NCBI GenBank assembly: GCA_020248945.1
Contig: JADCGQ010000050.1
Span: 22,688 to 86,687 of the forward strand
Direction of reading: 5' to 3'
From: Rubrivivax sp.
GTDB taxonomy: Bacteria > Pseudomonadota > Gammaproteobacteria > Burkholderiales > Burkholderiaceae_C
DNA: 64,000 nt
The notes beneath the pieces were generated by a model, which was not told where the DNA came from, did no database searches, and saw only the letters and a list, made by a program, of their open reading frames with translations. The position numbers and the translations under genes are program-made. Shown here piece after piece: positions 43,298 through 52,730 of this stretch (position 1 is the first letter of the stretch; each line of letters begins with the position of its first letter).

Positions 43298-43878
43298 GGT
43301 GCGGCCAGCGGGTCGATGCCGGCGGCCCGCAGCAGCGCGCAGGTGCGGATCAGCGGCAGGCCCACCAGGGCCGTGGGGTCGTCGCTGTCTATGGCCTCGA
43401 GCAGCGCGATGCCGAGCGTCTCGCTCTTGGCGCTGCCGGCGCAGTCGTAGGGCTGCTCCAGGCGCAGGTAGTGCTCGATCTCGCTGGCCGCGAGCGCCCG
43501 GAAGCGCACGCGCACGGCCGCCAGCTCGGCCTGTTCGAAGCCGGGCGCCACCACGGCCACGCCAGTCTGGAAGACGACGTGGCGGCCCGACAGCCGCGTG
43601 AGCTGCTGCACCGCGCGCTCGTGGGTGTGCGGCTTGCCGATGGGCTCGCCGTCGAGATCGGCCACCTGGTCGGAGCCGATCACCACCGCCTCGGGCCGCC
43701 GCAGCTGCACCGCGCGCGCCTTGGCCAGCGACAAGCGCAGCGCCAGCGCCGCCGGGGCCTCGCCGGGCAGCGGGGTCTCGTCGACCTCGGGCGACAGCAC
43801 CTCGAAGGGCAGGCGCAGGCGTTGCAGCATCTCGCGCCGGTAGCGCGACGTGGAAGCGAGGATCAGCGGGGGCGGCAT
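43294..43878 (-). CDS. Maf-family nucleotide pyrophosphatase (YceF-like)
   Basis: A 194-aa protein beginning I-L-A-S-T-S-R-Y-R-R-E-M-L, the Maf signature. V-L-S-P-E-V-D-E near residue 28, V-I-G-S-D-Q-V near 72 and K-P-H-T near 85 complete the active site. Maf proteins hydrolyse non-canonical or methylated nucleotides; the E. coli YceF branch prefers 7-methyl-GTP. The ATG at 43878 gives the family start; the frame is open to 43935 without similarity. Next to yceD-rpmF-plsX (on the other strand) as in many proteobacteria. Confidence 0.92.
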   Translation of the reverse strand: MPPPLILASTSRYRREMLQRLRLPFEVLSPEVDETPLPGEAPAALALRLSLAKARAVQLRRPEAVVIGSDQVADLDGEPIGKPHTHERAVQQLTRLSGRHVVFQTGVAVVAPGFEQAELAAVRVRFRALAASEIEHYLRLEQPYDCAGSAKSETLGIALLEAIDSDDPTALVGLPLIRTCALLRAAGIDPLAAP

Positions 43879-43961
43879 GCCCACATTGTGTGCGCCGCAT
43901 GGGCGGCCAGCCCGGCGCGGAACGGCGTGCACCACGAGGCGCTGGCTACACTGCAGCGCTG

Positions 43962-44648
43962 ATGTCTGCTGCCCCTTCCGACACCTGGGTTCTGTATGGC
44001 TCCGATGGCTCCGGCTCGGCGGCCGTGGAGTTGGCGCTGCGCCAGGCCGGCCAGCCTTACCGCATTGTCCGCGCGTCCACCTGGGAGCCCGATTCCGCGC
44101 GGGCCGAGCTGGCGCGCATCAACCCGCTGGGCCAGATCCCCACGCTGGTGGCGCCCGGCGGCGAGGTGTTGACCGAAAGCGCCGCCATCCTGGCCGAACT
44201 GGGCCTGCGTTTTCCGGCCAGCGGCCTGCTGCCGGCCGACGCCGCCGGCCGCGCCCGCGTGCTGCGGGGCCTGGCCTTCATCGCTGCCAACTGCTACGCC
44301 GCGATCGGCGTGCTGGACTATCCCGAGCGCTGGCTGGAACCGACGGGCGATGCCACGGTCGACGAGGGCAGGGCGGCCGCCCTGCGAGCGGGTGCCCGGG
44401 CCCGCCTGCACCGGCTGTGGGAGATGTTCGCCGACCAGTTCCACGCGCCTGCCGAGCCCGCCCGGCCCTGGCTCAGCGGCCGCGAACCCGGCGCGCTGGA
44501 TCTGCTGGCCGGGGTCGTGTCGCGCTGGTCGGGCGCGCGGCCGCATCTGGCGGCCACGCGGCCGGCCTTGCACGCGCTGCTGCTGAGGCTCGATGCGCTT
44601 CCGGCGCACACCGAGGTCCTGGGCCGCCACTTCCCGACACCAACCTGA
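43962..44648 (+). CDS. Glutathione S-transferase-like protein
   Basis: A 228-aa protein with GST topology. The N-terminal thioredoxin-like half has V-L-Y-G-S-D-G-S-G-S-A-A-V-E, then A-R-I-N-P-L-G-Q-I-P-T-L-V near residue 52 with the conserved cis-proline, and L-T-E-S-A-A-I-L near 70, the Glu-Ser pair that binds the gamma-glutamyl part of glutathione. The C-terminal helical half follows. The substrate cannot be inferred. It diverges from maf and precedes yceD by 12 nt. Confidence 0.88.
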   Translation: MSAAPSDTWVLYGSDGSGSAAVELALRQAGQPYRIVRASTWEPDSARAELARINPLGQIPTLVAPGGEVLTESAAILAELGLRFPASGLLPADAAGRARVLRGLAFIAANCYAAIGVLDYPERWLEPTGDATVDEGRAAALRAGARARLHRLWEMFADQFHAPAEPARPWLSGREPGALDLLAGVVSRWSGARPHLAATRPALHALLLRLDALPAHTEVLGRHFPTPT

Positions 44649-44660
44649 TCCGCCCGAGCC

Positions 44661-45221
44661 ATGAGCAAGGACCGCCCCATCGACCCGCGCACCGTGGCCA
44701 CCGCCGCGCTCTGCCGCGAGGGAGAAACGCTGCTCGGCGCCTGGCCGCTGGCGCAGCTGCCCCGCCTGAGCGCGGGCCTGTTCGACCCGCCCGCTGCTGA
44801 CGAGCGTGTCAGCTGGCAGGCCCGCTTCGGACAAGAAACACCCGTCGGAAGCGCGCCGCAACCGTGGCTTGAACTCGAAGCACGCACTCACGTCACGCTG
44901 CAGTGCCAGCGCTGCCTGCAGGCCCTGCAGGAACCGCTGACGATGCAAAGGCGCTTCCTCTTTGTGGGCTCGGAGGCCGAGGCCGAAGCGCTCGACGCCG
45001 ACAGCGACGACGACCACCTCGTGCTCGTGCCGCGCCTGGACCTGCTGCTGCTGGTGGAGGACGAACTCATCCTCGAGCTGCCGCTGGTGCCGCGCCACGA
45101 GGGCGTCTGCCCCGAGCCGCTGCCTTTTCCGGGTGCGGCCGATGCGGCCGAGGAGCCGGCGGATGAGCGGCCCAACCCGTTTGCCGCGCTCGCGGCTCTG
45201 CGCAAGCCCGGCGGGACTTAG
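44661..45221 (+). CDS. yceD: YceD/DUF177 family protein (23S rRNA accumulation protein)
   Basis: A 186-aa protein. The middle of the protein carries the DUF177 cysteine pattern T-L-Q-C-Q-R-C-L (residues ~75-82), and the C-terminal part has [16 protein letters not shown]. It is linked to rpmF in most bacteria and plants. In E. coli YceD is connected with 23S rRNA accumulation. The long acidic stretch (D-A-D-S-D-D-D-H) is typical. rpmF follows after about 106 nt, in which a promoter is visible. Confidence 0.9.
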   Translation: MSKDRPIDPRTVATAALCREGETLLGAWPLAQLPRLSAGLFDPPAADERVSWQARFGQETPVGSAPQPWLELEARTHVTLQCQRCLQALQEPLTMQRRFLFVGSEAEAEALDADSDDDHLVLVPRLDLLLLVEDELILELPLVPRHEGVCPEPLPFPGAADAAEEPADERPNPFAALAALRKPGGT

Positions 45222-45242
45222 CCCGCAAAACCGGTGCGCTGC

Positions 45243-45248
45243 TATACT
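45243..45248 (+). promoter_or_regulatory. Probable -10 box of the rpmF-plsX promoter
   Basis: TATACT matches the sigma-70 -10 consensus in five of six positions and lies 80 bp before rpmF, just after yceD. The upstream -35 is poor (TTAGCC at 45218-45223 with 19-bp spacing). A separate promoter for the ribosomal-protein gene is expected. Confidence 0.55.
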
Positions 45249-45327
45249 GGTGGGCTTTGCAGCGCGGATTCGGTTCCTGCGCTGCTGCTGCCCCACCAGC
45301 CCTAGACACGGGCATCAGGAGCCCCTC

Positions 45328-45510
45328 ATGGCCGTTCAGCAAAACAAGAAGTCGCCCTCCAAGCGCGGCATGCACCGCTCGCACAACGCCGTGGCCGCGC
45401 CCGGCACTGCCGTCGAAGCCACCACCGGTGAAGTGCACCTGCGCCACCACATCAGCCCGACCGGCTTCTACCGTGGCCGCAAGGTGCTGAAGACCAAGGC
45501 CGACGCCTGA
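45328..45510 (+). CDS. rpmF: 50S ribosomal protein L32
   Basis: A 60-aa protein (family length 56-60) with the L32 start [18 protein letters not shown] and the closing [14 protein letters not shown]. It lacks the zinc-binding cysteines found in some L32 proteins, as is usual for this group. An AGGAG ribosome-binding site lies about 8 nt before the ATG. plsX begins within 25 nt. Confidence 0.98.
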   Translation: MAVQQNKKSPSKRGMHRSHNAVAAPGTAVEATTGEVHLRHHISPTGFYRGRKVLKTKADA

Positions 45511-45533
45511 GTTTGCCTGCGCTGCGGCCCGCC

Positions 45534-46637
45534 GTGAGCGCTGAGTTCTCCAAGGGCGCGCCAGCGTCCTCGTTCGCAGGTGCGGCGCCGAAGGCGGTGC
45601 GCATCGTGGTCGACTGCATGGGTGGCGACCACGGCCCCGTGGTCACGCTGCCGGCCTGCCGCGCCTTCCTCGACAAACACCCGCAAGCCGAAATCGTGCT
45701 CGTGGGCACAGAAGCTGCCCTCTCGGCGGCTGCCGGCTGGGACCGATGCACCCGCGTCGTCGCCACCGAGGTGGTGACCATGGACGACGCCGTCGAGGTG
45801 GCGCTGCGCAAGAAGCGCGACTCCTCCATGCGCGTGGCGCTGCAGCAGGTGAAGGACGGCGCCAGCACCGGCGTGCTCGCCTGCGTGTCGGCCGGCAACA
45901 CCGGCGCGTTGATGGCCGTGGCGCGCTACCTGCTCAAGACGCTCGACGGCATCGACCGCCCGGCCATCGCCACCGTGCTGCCCAACCGCCACGACGGCTA
46001 CACCACCGTGCTCGACCTCGGCGCCAACGTCGACTGCACGCCCGAGCACCTGCTGCAGTTCGCGGTGATGGGCAGCGCGCTCGTCACCGCGGTGGACGGC
46101 AAGGCCGAGCCGCTGGTCGGCCTGCTCAACATTGGCGAAGAAGCCATCAAGGGCAGCGATACGATCAAGCGCGCCGGCGAGTTGCTGCGCGCGGCCGGCG
46201 AGGCGGGCCAGATCCGCTTTCATGGCAACGTCGAAGGCAACGACATCTTCAAGGGCACGGTCGATGTCGTCGTGTGCGACGGCTTCGTCGGCAACGTGCT
46301 GCTGAAAACCAGCGAGGGCCTGGCCTCCATGCTCAGCGATTTCATCAAGCAGGAGTTCACGCGCGGCCCGCTGGCCAAACTGGCGGCGCTGGTGGCGCTG
46401 CCGGTGCTCAAGCGCTTCAAGCACCGCGTCGACCCGCGCCGCTACAACGGTGCGGCGCTGCTCGGCCTGCGCGGGCTGGTGTTCAAGAGCCACGGCTCGG
46501 CCGATGCGTACGCCTTCGAGATGGCGCTGACGCGCGCCTACGAGGCCGCTTCCCACGGCCTGGTCGACCGCGTGCACGACAAGATAGTGCCGACGCTGAA
46601 GTCGATGCCCGGTGCGCCGGCGGAGAGCGCCGCGTGA
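45534..46637 (+). CDS. plsX: Acyl-ACP:phosphate acyltransferase PlsX
   Basis: Makes acyl-phosphate from acyl-ACP, the first step of phosphatidic acid synthesis in the PlsX/PlsY route. [13 protein letters not shown] begins the conserved part, followed by S-A-G-N-T-G-A-L-M and [13 protein letters not shown]. The start is uncertain: TTG at 45513, GTG at 45534 (used here, 367 aa) or GTG at 45597 (346 aa, nearest to the family's usual 345-355). The stop overlaps fabH as GTGA at 46634-46637. Confidence 0.95.
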   Translation: MSAEFSKGAPASSFAGAAPKAVRIVVDCMGGDHGPVVTLPACRAFLDKHPQAEIVLVGTEAALSAAAGWDRCTRVVATEVVTMDDAVEVALRKKRDSSMRVALQQVKDGASTGVLACVSAGNTGALMAVARYLLKTLDGIDRPAIATVLPNRHDGYTTVLDLGANVDCTPEHLLQFAVMGSALVTAVDGKAEPLVGLLNIGEEAIKGSDTIKRAGELLRAAGEAGQIRFHGNVEGNDIFKGTVDVVVCDGFVGNVLLKTSEGLASMLSDFIKQEFTRGPLAKLAALVALPVLKRFKHRVDPRRYNGAALLGLRGLVFKSHGSADAYAFEMALTRAYEAASHGLVDRVHDKIVPTLKSMPGAPAESAA

Positions 46638-47614
46638 AGCCCGTGTTCTCGCGCATCACCGGCACCGGCAGCTTCCTGCCCCCGCGGCGGCTGAGCAACC
46701 ACGACATGGCCACGATGCTGGCCGAGCGCGGCCTGGAAACCAGCGACGAATGGATCGTCGAGCGCACCGGCATCCGCTTCCGCCACTTCGCCGCCGACGG
46801 CGTGAACGCCTCCGACCTGGCGCTGCCCGCCTGCCAGGCCGCGCTCGCCGCGGCCGGCCGCCAGGCCGAAGACGTCGACCTGATCATCGTCGCCACGTCC
46901 ACGCCCGACATGGTGTTCCCGTCGACGGCCACGCTGCTGCAGAACAAGCTCGGCGTGCACGGCTGCGCCGCCTTCGACGTGCAGGCTGTGTGCTCGGGCT
47001 TCGTCTACGCGCTGACCGTGGCCGACGCGATGATCAAGACCGGCGGCGCCAGCTGCGCGCTGGTGGTCGGGGCCGAGGTCTTCTCGCGCATCCTCGACTT
47101 CAACGACCGCACGACCTGCGTGCTGTTCGGTGATGGCGCCGGCGCCGTGGTGCTGGAAGCCAGCGCCGAGCCCGGCATCCTGGCCTCCGACCTGCATGCC
47201 GATGGTCGCCACTCCGACATCCTGTGCACCCCCGGCACGGTGGCCGGCGGCCAGGTGGTGGGCTCGCCGCTGCTTCGCATGGACGGGCAGGCCGTGTTCA
47301 AGCTCGCCGTCGGCGTGCTCGAGCAGGCCGCGCGCAACGTGCTCGAGCGCGCCGGCCGCCCGCCCGAAAGCCTGCACTGGCTGGTGCCGCACCAAGCCAA
47401 CATCCGCATCATGATGGCCACCGCGAAGAAGCTGAAGCTGGCACCTGATCGCCTGGTGGCCACGGTCGCCGAGCACGGCAACACCTCGGCCGCCTCGGTG
47501 CCGCTGGCGCTGGACGTGGCCGTGCGCGACGGCCGCATCCGCCGCGGCGACAGCGTCATGCTCGAGGGCGTGGGCGGCGGCTTCACCTGGGGTGCGGTGC
47601 TGCTCGATTTCTGA
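46634..47614 (+). CDS. fabH: Beta-ketoacyl-ACP synthase III
   Basis: A 326-aa enzyme that starts fatty-acid synthesis by condensing acetyl-CoA with malonyl-ACP. Catalytic Cys is residue 120 (Q-A-V-C-S-G-F); the histidine is in W-L-V-P-H-Q-A-N and the asparagine in E-H-G-N-T-S-A-A-S. The GTG start overlaps the plsX stop by 4 nt. [12 protein letters not shown] near residue 37 is the family signature. Length and residues are all normal. Confidence 0.98.
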   Translation: MKPVFSRITGTGSFLPPRRLSNHDMATMLAERGLETSDEWIVERTGIRFRHFAADGVNASDLALPACQAALAAAGRQAEDVDLIIVATSTPDMVFPSTATLLQNKLGVHGCAAFDVQAVCSGFVYALTVADAMIKTGGASCALVVGAEVFSRILDFNDRTTCVLFGDGAGAVVLEASAEPGILASDLHADGRHSDILCTPGTVAGGQVVGSPLLRMDGQAVFKLAVGVLEQAARNVLERAGRPPESLHWLVPHQANIRIMMATAKKLKLAPDRLVATVAEHGNTSAASVPLALDVAVRDGRIRRGDSVMLEGVGGGFTWGAVLLDF

Positions 47615-47664
47615 GCCACAGTCCCGACCCGACCTCCGAACTGAACCTCCGAACCGATCCACCG

Positions 47665-48603
47665 ATGCCTGCGTTTGCATTCGTCTTCCCGGGCCAGGGC
47701 TCCCAGTCCGTCGGCATGCTCGACGCCTGGGGCGAGCACCCCGCCGTGCGCGACACGCTGGCCGAGGCCTCCTCGGCGCTCGACCAGGACCTCGCCCGCC
47801 TCATCCAGGAGGGCCCGAAAGAGGCGCTCGAGCTCACCACCAACACCCAGCCGGTGATGCTGACAGCGGCCATCGCCGCCTTCCGCGCCTGGCGTGCCGA
47901 GGGCGGTGCGATGCCGGCCGCGGTGGCCGGCCACTCGCTGGGCGAGTACAGCGCGCTGGTCGCGGCCGGCTCGCTGAGCCTGGCCGATGCGTTGCCGCTG
48001 GTCCGCTTCCGTGCCGAGGCGATGCAGCGTGCGGTGCCGGTGGGCGTGGGCGCCATGGCCGCCATCCTGGGCCTGGAGGCCGAGGCCGTGCGCGCCGGCT
48101 GCGAGCAGGCCGCGGCCGCCACGGGCGAGCCGGTGTCGCCCGCCAACTTCAACGATCCGAAGCAAACCGTCATCGCCGGCAGCAAGGCCGCCGTCGACAA
48201 GGCCTGCGAGCTGCTGAAGGCCGCCGGCGCCAAGCGCACGCTGCCGCTGCCGGTGTCGGCGCCCTTCCACTGCGCGCTGATGAAGCCGGCGGCCGACGAG
48301 CTGAAGGCGCGGCTCGAGTCGGTGGCCTTCGCGGCGCCGGCCATTCCGGTGCTGAACAACATCGACGTCGCCTCGCCCAGCGAGCCGGCGGCCATCCGTG
48401 ACGCGCTCTACCGCCAGGCCTTCGGCCCGGTGCGCTGGGTCGAGCTGACGCTGGCGCTCAAGTCCCGCGGCCTCGGCCACATCATCGAGTGCGGGCCTGG
48501 CAAGGTGCTGGCGGGCCTGGTCAAGCGCATCGACGGCGAGCTGCAGACCACCACCATCCTCGACCCGGCCAGCCTGAAAGCGGCGCAGGAGATGCTGGCA
48601 TGA
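47665..48603 (+). CDS. fabD: Malonyl-CoA:ACP transacylase
   Basis: A 312-aa enzyme that loads malonate onto ACP. P-G-Q-G-S-Q is at residues 9-14 and the active-site serine is S91 in G-H-S-L-G-E-Y; the catalytic histidine is in S-A-P-F-H-C near 198. A 50-nt gap from fabH precedes it; its stop overlaps fabG by 4 nt. Confidence 0.98.
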   Translation: MPAFAFVFPGQGSQSVGMLDAWGEHPAVRDTLAEASSALDQDLARLIQEGPKEALELTTNTQPVMLTAAIAAFRAWRAEGGAMPAAVAGHSLGEYSALVAAGSLSLADALPLVRFRAEAMQRAVPVGVGAMAAILGLEAEAVRAGCEQAAAATGEPVSPANFNDPKQTVIAGSKAAVDKACELLKAAGAKRTLPLPVSAPFHCALMKPAADELKARLESVAFAAPAIPVLNNIDVASPSEPAAIRDALYRQAFGPVRWVELTLALKSRGLGHIIECGPGKVLAGLVKRIDGELQTTTILDPASLKAAQEMLA

Positions 48604-49346
48604 GCCTTCTCCAAGCCGCAGGGCAGATCGCCCTCGTCACCGGCGCCTCGCGCGGCATCGGCCGCGCCATCGCGCTGAGGCTCGCGGCCGACGGCTTCAA
48701 GGTGATCGGCACCGCCACCACCGAGGCCGGCGCGGCCGGCATCACCGAGGCGCTGGCCGCCCACGGCGGCGAGGGCCTCGTGCTCAACGTCACCGACGGC
48801 GCCGCGCTCGACGCCGCCATCGACGGCATCGTCAAGCGGCTCGGCGGCCTGCACGTGCTCGTCAACAACGCCGGCATCACGCGCGACACGCTGTCGATGC
48901 GCATGAAGGACGACGACTGGGACGCCGTGCACGACACCAACCTGAAGGCCGTGTTCCGCGCCTGCCGCGCCGCCACGCGCCCGATGATGAAGCAGCGCTT
49001 CGGCCGCATCGTCAACATCACCAGCGTCGTCGGCGCCATCGGCAACGCCGGCCAGGCCAACTACGCGGCGGCCAAGGCCGGCGTGGCGGGCTTGAGCCGG
49101 GCGCTGGCGCGCGAACTCGGCGCCCGTGGCATCACCGTCAACTGCGTGGCGCCGGGTTTCATCGCCACCGACATGACCGAGGTGCTACCCGAAGCCGCCA
49201 AGACCGCGCTGCTGGCGCAGATCCCGCTCGGCCGCCTCGGGCAGGCCGACGAGGTGGCTGCGGCTGTCGCTTTCCTGGCCGGCCCGGCGGCTGGCTACAT
49301 CACCGGCACCGAGCTGCATGTCAACGGCGGCATGGCGATGGGCTGA
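48600..49346 (+). CDS. fabG: 3-oxoacyl-ACP reductase
   Basis: A 248-aa SDR that reduces beta-ketoacyl-ACP with NADPH. T-G-A-S-R-G-I-G is at residues 14-21, N-N-A-G-I near 90, the catalytic Ser near 140 (I-T-S-V-V-G), and Y-A-A-A-K near 153. The ATG at 48600 gives a 4-nt overlap with fabD. The product fits FabG rather than another SDR by its V-N-G-G-M-A C-terminus and its neighbours. Confidence 0.98.
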   Translation: MSLLQAAGQIALVTGASRGIGRAIALRLAADGFKVIGTATTEAGAAGITEALAAHGGEGLVLNVTDGAALDAAIDGIVKRLGGLHVLVNNAGITRDTLSMRMKDDDWDAVHDTNLKAVFRACRAATRPMMKQRFGRIVNITSVVGAIGNAGQANYAAAKAGVAGLSRALARELGARGITVNCVAPGFIATDMTEVLPEAAKTALLAQIPLGRLGQADEVAAAVAFLAGPAAGYITGTELHVNGGMAMG

Positions 49347-49388
49347 AGGCCCGCTGCCCTGTCGTCAGGCTCTGCCTACCCCGGCCGC

Positions 49389-49394
49389 TAGAAT
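49389..49394 (+). promoter_or_regulatory. Probable -10 box of the acpP promoter
   Basis: TAGAAT, one mismatch type from TATAAT, lies 42 bp before the acpP ATG in the 84-bp fabG-acpP gap. No convincing -35 is seen. acpP also has a very strong ribosome-binding site, AGGAGGAG at 49421-49428, in keeping with the high level of ACP. Confidence 0.5.
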
Positions 49395-49430
49395 CCGCGG
49401 CGTTTTTCCGATCCCACTCCAGGAGGAGTC

Positions 49431-49670
49431 ATGAGCGATATCGAAGCCCGAGTCAAGAAGATCATTGCCGAACAGCTCGGCGTTCCCGAGTCCGACGTCA
49501 CGAACGAAAAGGCCTTCGTGGCCGACCTCGGCGCCGACTCGCTCGACACCGTCGAACTGGTCATGGCGCTCGAAGACGAGTTCGGCATCGAGATCCCCGA
49601 CGAAGAAGCCGAAAAGATCACCACCGTGCAGCTGGCGATCGACTACGCCGTCGGTCACCAGAAGGGCTGA
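49431..49670 (+). CDS. acpP: Acyl carrier protein
   Basis: A 79-aa acidic protein with the phosphopantetheine serine S37 in [10 protein letters not shown]. It carries growing acyl chains for the Fab enzymes and is activated by AcpS, encoded further on at 62294. The strong AGGAGGAG site two bases before the ATG fits one of the most abundant proteins of the cell. Confidence 0.99.
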   Translation: MSDIEARVKKIIAEQLGVPESDVTNEKAFVADLGADSLDTVELVMALEDEFGIEIPDEEAEKITTVQLAIDYAVGHQKG

Positions 49671-49698
49671 TCCCGAAGTGGGCAGCACGGTTGAGGGG

Positions 49699-50946
49699 AT
49701 GCGCGCGCGTCGCCGCGTCGTCGTCACCGGCCTCGGGCTGGTCAGCCCCGTGGGCCACAGCGTGGCCGACGGCTGGGCCAACCTCGTGGCCGGCCGCAGC
49801 GGCATCGGGCCGATCACGCGTTTCGACGCCAGTGCCTTTGCCTGCCGCTTTGCCGGCGAGGTGAAGGCTTTCCAGATCGAGGATTACATCCCCGCCAAGG
49901 AAGCCCGGCACATGGACACCTTCATCCATTACGGACTGGCCGCGTCCATGCAGGCCGTGAAGGATGCGGGCCTGCCGACGAACGACGCGCTCGATGAAGC
50001 CAGCGCCGAGCGCATCGGCGTGATGGTGGGCTCGGGCATCGGCGGCCTGCCGATGATCGAGCAGACCGACGGCGAGTACCGCGAGCGCGGCCCGCGCCGC
50101 ATCAGCCCGTTCTTCGTGCCGGCCTCGATCATCAACATGATCTCGGGGCATGTGTCCATCCAGTACGGCTTCACGGGCCCGAACCTGGCCATCGTGACGG
50201 CCTGCACCACGGGCCTGCACTGCATCGGCGAGGCCGGTCGCATGATCGAGTACGGCGATGCCGACGTGATGATCGCCGGCGGCGCCGAGAGCACGGTCAG
50301 CCCGCTGGGCATCGGCGGCTTCGCGGCGGCGCGCGCACTGTCCACGCGCAACGACGACCCCGCCACCGCCAGCCGCCCCTGGGACAAGGACCGCGACGGC
50401 TTCGTGCTCGGCGAGGGCGCCGGCGTGCTGGTGCTCGAGGAGTACGAGCACGCCAGAAAGCGCGGCGCGAAGATCTACGCCGAGCTCGCCGGCTTCGGCA
50501 TGGGCGCCGACGCCTTCCACATGACGGCGCCCAACGTCGACGGCCCCAAGCGCAGCATGAAGGCGGCGCTGCGCAACGCCGGCGTCAACGCGGCCGAGGT
50601 GCAGTACCTCAACGCGCACGGCACCAGCACGCCGCTGGGCGACATCAACGAGACCAACGCCATCAAGATGGCGTTCGGCGACCATGCCAGGAAGATGGTC
50701 GTGAACTCGACGAAGTCGATGACCGGCCACCTGCTGGGCGGTGCCGGCGGCATCGAGTCGGTGTTCACGGTGCTGGCGGTGCACCACCAGGTGTCGCCGC
50801 CGACGATCAACATCTTCAACCAGGATCCCGAGTGCGACCTGGACTACTGCGCCAACACCGCGCGCGAGATGAAGATCGACGTGGCCGTGAAGAACAACTT
50901 CGGCTTCGGCGGCACCAACGGCACGCTGGTCTTCCGGCGCGCCTGA
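49699..50946 (+). CDS. fabF: Beta-ketoacyl-ACP synthase II
   Basis: A 415-aa elongation synthase (E. coli FabF is 413). Catalytic Cys is C169 (V-T-A-C-T-T-G). The two histidines are in N-A-H-G-T-S-T-P-L near 302 and T-G-H-L-L-G-G near 338. An in-frame GTG at 49678 would add seven residues; the ATG at 49699 gives the standard R-R-V-V-V-T-G-L-G start. Separated by 28 nt from acpP. Confidence 0.97.
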   Translation: MRARRRVVVTGLGLVSPVGHSVADGWANLVAGRSGIGPITRFDASAFACRFAGEVKAFQIEDYIPAKEARHMDTFIHYGLAASMQAVKDAGLPTNDALDEASAERIGVMVGSGIGGLPMIEQTDGEYRERGPRRISPFFVPASIINMISGHVSIQYGFTGPNLAIVTACTTGLHCIGEAGRMIEYGDADVMIAGGAESTVSPLGIGGFAAARALSTRNDDPATASRPWDKDRDGFVLGEGAGVLVLEEYEHARKRGAKIYAELAGFGMGADAFHMTAPNVDGPKRSMKAALRNAGVNAAEVQYLNAHGTSTPLGDINETNAIKMAFGDHARKMVVNSTKSMTGHLLGGAGGIESVFTVLAVHHQVSPPTINIFNQDPECDLDYCANTAREMKIDVAVKNNFGFGGTNGTLVFRRA

Positions 50947-50974
50947 CGGCCGCTCTGAACGCCGCCCACCCCCG

Positions 50975-51418
50975 ATGCGTGCGGCGCCCGCCGTCCGCGT
51001 GACGGTGCAGCCGCCGGCCGCTGCGCGCGCCGCGGTGGCGCTGCTCGGCGGGCTGGCGCTGGCCTCGGCCGTGGCCTGGGGGGCAGGCCACGCGGGCATC
51101 GGTGCCGCCTGGGGCTTGGCCGGCCTGCTGCCCGGCGCTGCGGCGGGGTGGGCCTGGGGCCCGAAGCGCCGCTGCGAACTCGCCTGGGATGGCCAGCAGT
51201 GGCACTGCGACGGCACGCCCGGCCAGGTGGCCGTGCAACTCGATTTCCACGCCGGCCTGCTGCTGCGCTTCGTGCCCCAGTCCGGCGGCCGCGTCCGCTG
51301 GCTGCTGCCTCACCGTGCGGCTGCGGGCGCTCACTGGCACGCCTTGCGCGTGGCCCTGTTCGCGGGCCGGCCCGAGGCGGCAGCCGACGCGGCCGGCCAG
51401 CCGCCGCTGACGCCATGA
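50975..51418 (+). CDS. Small membrane protein of unknown function before rpoE
   Basis: A 147-aa protein with two hydrophobic segments near residues 18-36 and 41-60, then a soluble C-terminal part (C-E-L-A-W-D-G-Q-Q-W-H-C-D) ending in an alanine-proline stretch. No named family is recognised. Its stop overlaps the rpoE ATG by 4 nt, so it is probably expressed with the sigma factor; similar small membrane proteins precede rpoE in related genomes as I recall, but I cannot verify that here. Confidence 0.75.
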   Translation: MRAAPAVRVTVQPPAAARAAVALLGGLALASAVAWGAGHAGIGAAWGLAGLLPGAAAGWAWGPKRRCELAWDGQQWHCDGTPGQVAVQLDFHAGLLLRFVPQSGGRVRWLLPHRAAAGAHWHALRVALFAGRPEAAADAAGQPPLTP

Positions 51419-52044
51419 ACGCGCCGGGCCGTCCGATGACCGAAGGCGACGTCGACGCCCTGCTCGTGCGGCGCGCCCAGCAGGGCGAGCAGCGGGCCTT
51501 CGAGATGCTGGTCATCAAGTACCAGCGCCGCATCGAGCGGCTGATCGGTCGCATGGTGCGTGACGCCGACCTCGTGCAGGACATCGCCCAGGAGAGCTTC
51601 ATCCGCGCCTACCGCGCGCTGCCGCAGTTCCGCGGCGACAGCGCCTTCTACACGTGGATGTACCGCATCGCTGTCAACACCGCCAAGAAGGCGCTGGTCG
51701 ACCTGAAGCGCGATCCGGTGATTTTTGAGTCGGCGATGCATCTTCCTGATGACGGCGATGAAACTTCCAGCCGGGAAATCGAACCAAGCGACGGCGAGAC
51801 GCCCGATGCGGTGCTGGCGAGCAAGGAAATCGCGCAGGCGGTGAACGCCGCGATCGAGGCCTTGTCCGAAGACCTGCGCCAGGCGATCACGCTGCGCGAG
51901 ATCGAAGGCCTCAGCTATGAAGAGATTGCCGACGTGATGAACTGCCCCATCGGAACCGTGCGTTCCCGCATCTTCCGCGCCCGCGAGGCCATCGCCGAAC
52001 GCCTGCGTCCGCTGCTCGACACGCCCGACGGCACGCGCTGGTAG
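51415..52044 (+). CDS. rpoE: RNA polymerase sigma factor RpoE (ECF)
   Basis: A 209-aa extracytoplasmic-function sigma factor. Region 2 runs near residues 25-90 (Y-Q-R-R-I-E-R-L-I and S-F-I-R-A-Y-R-A-L-P-Q-F-R-G, including the -10 recognition helix) and region 4 near 145-195 (I-T-L-R-E-I-E-G-L-S-Y-E-E-I-A-D and G-T-V-R-S-R-I-F-R-A-R). It directs envelope-stress genes and is held by RseA at the inner membrane. Followed by rseA, rseB and the protease gene mucD, the usual regulatory chain. Confidence 0.97.
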   Translation: MNAPGRPMTEGDVDALLVRRAQQGEQRAFEMLVIKYQRRIERLIGRMVRDADLVQDIAQESFIRAYRALPQFRGDSAFYTWMYRIAVNTAKKALVDLKRDPVIFESAMHLPDDGDETSSREIEPSDGETPDAVLASKEIAQAVNAAIEALSEDLRQAITLREIEGLSYEEIADVMNCPIGTVRSRIFRAREAIAERLRPLLDTPDGTRW

Positions 52045-52103
52045 CCGCCCACAGCCCAGACCGGCCTGCGTCCCAACCCCGCTCCCTACCGCATCTCCGA
52101 ACC

Positions 52104-52730
52104 ATGCCTGCCTCGCCCCGCCAGCCTTCAAGCCCGTCGGCCCCCACGCAGGCCGCATCGCATCCGGCCGATTGGCTGTCGGCGGCTGCCGATGGCGACG
52201 CCGACGCACTCGGCCAGGCCTGCCGCGCCTTCCGCGGCGGCGACCGCCGTGCGCGCGCCGACTGGCATGCTTACCACCTGATCGGCGACGTGATGCGCTC
52301 GTCGGAACTCGCCACGCCGCCGGCCCGCGACGCCGCCTTTCTGGCCACCTTCCGCGAGCGGCTGGCGGCCGAGCCGGTGGTGCTGGCGCCTGCGGCCGCC
52401 CAACGCAGCACGCGATGGCCGGCGTCCTGGGCCGCCCAGTGGCGCGTTCCGGCCGCAGCCGTGGCCAGCGCAGCCGGTGTGGCCGTGGTGGCTGGCGCGT
52501 TGGTGATGTCCCGCAGTGGCGGCGAAGGCTCGGGTGCATCGGCGGTGCCGTTCGCCGCAGCGCCGACTTCGCCCAGAGCCGCCCCGACGCTGGTGCGCGA
52601 CGGCGTCATCCGCGATGCCCGCATCGAGGAGTTCATGCGGGTGCACCAGGGTTCGGCCGGGGGGCTTTCCTTGCCGCGCGCCGACGTGCGCCAGGTCGAC
52701 GTGATCGTGGCCCCGGCGCCGGGCCGCTGA
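52104..52730 (+). CDS. rseA: Anti-sigma-E factor RseA
   Basis: A 208-aa protein. The N-terminal RseA domain (W-L-S-A-A-A-D-G-D-A-D near residue 24; W-H-A-Y-H-L-I-G-D-V-M-R-S near 53) binds RpoE. One membrane segment lies near residues 114-133 (V-P-A-A-A-V-A-S-A-A-G-V-A-V-V-A), and a short periplasmic tail binds RseB. The gene is spaced 59 nt from rpoE; its stop shares one base with the rseB ATG (TGATG). Sequence is poorly conserved in this family, so the call rests on domain layout plus context. Confidence 0.92.
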   Translation: MPASPRQPSSPSAPTQAASHPADWLSAAADGDADALGQACRAFRGGDRRARADWHAYHLIGDVMRSSELATPPARDAAFLATFRERLAAEPVVLAPAAAQRSTRWPASWAAQWRVPAAAVASAAGVAVVAGALVMSRSGGEGSGASAVPFAAAPTSPRAAPTLVRDGVIRDARIEEFMRVHQGSAGGLSLPRADVRQVDVIVAPAPGR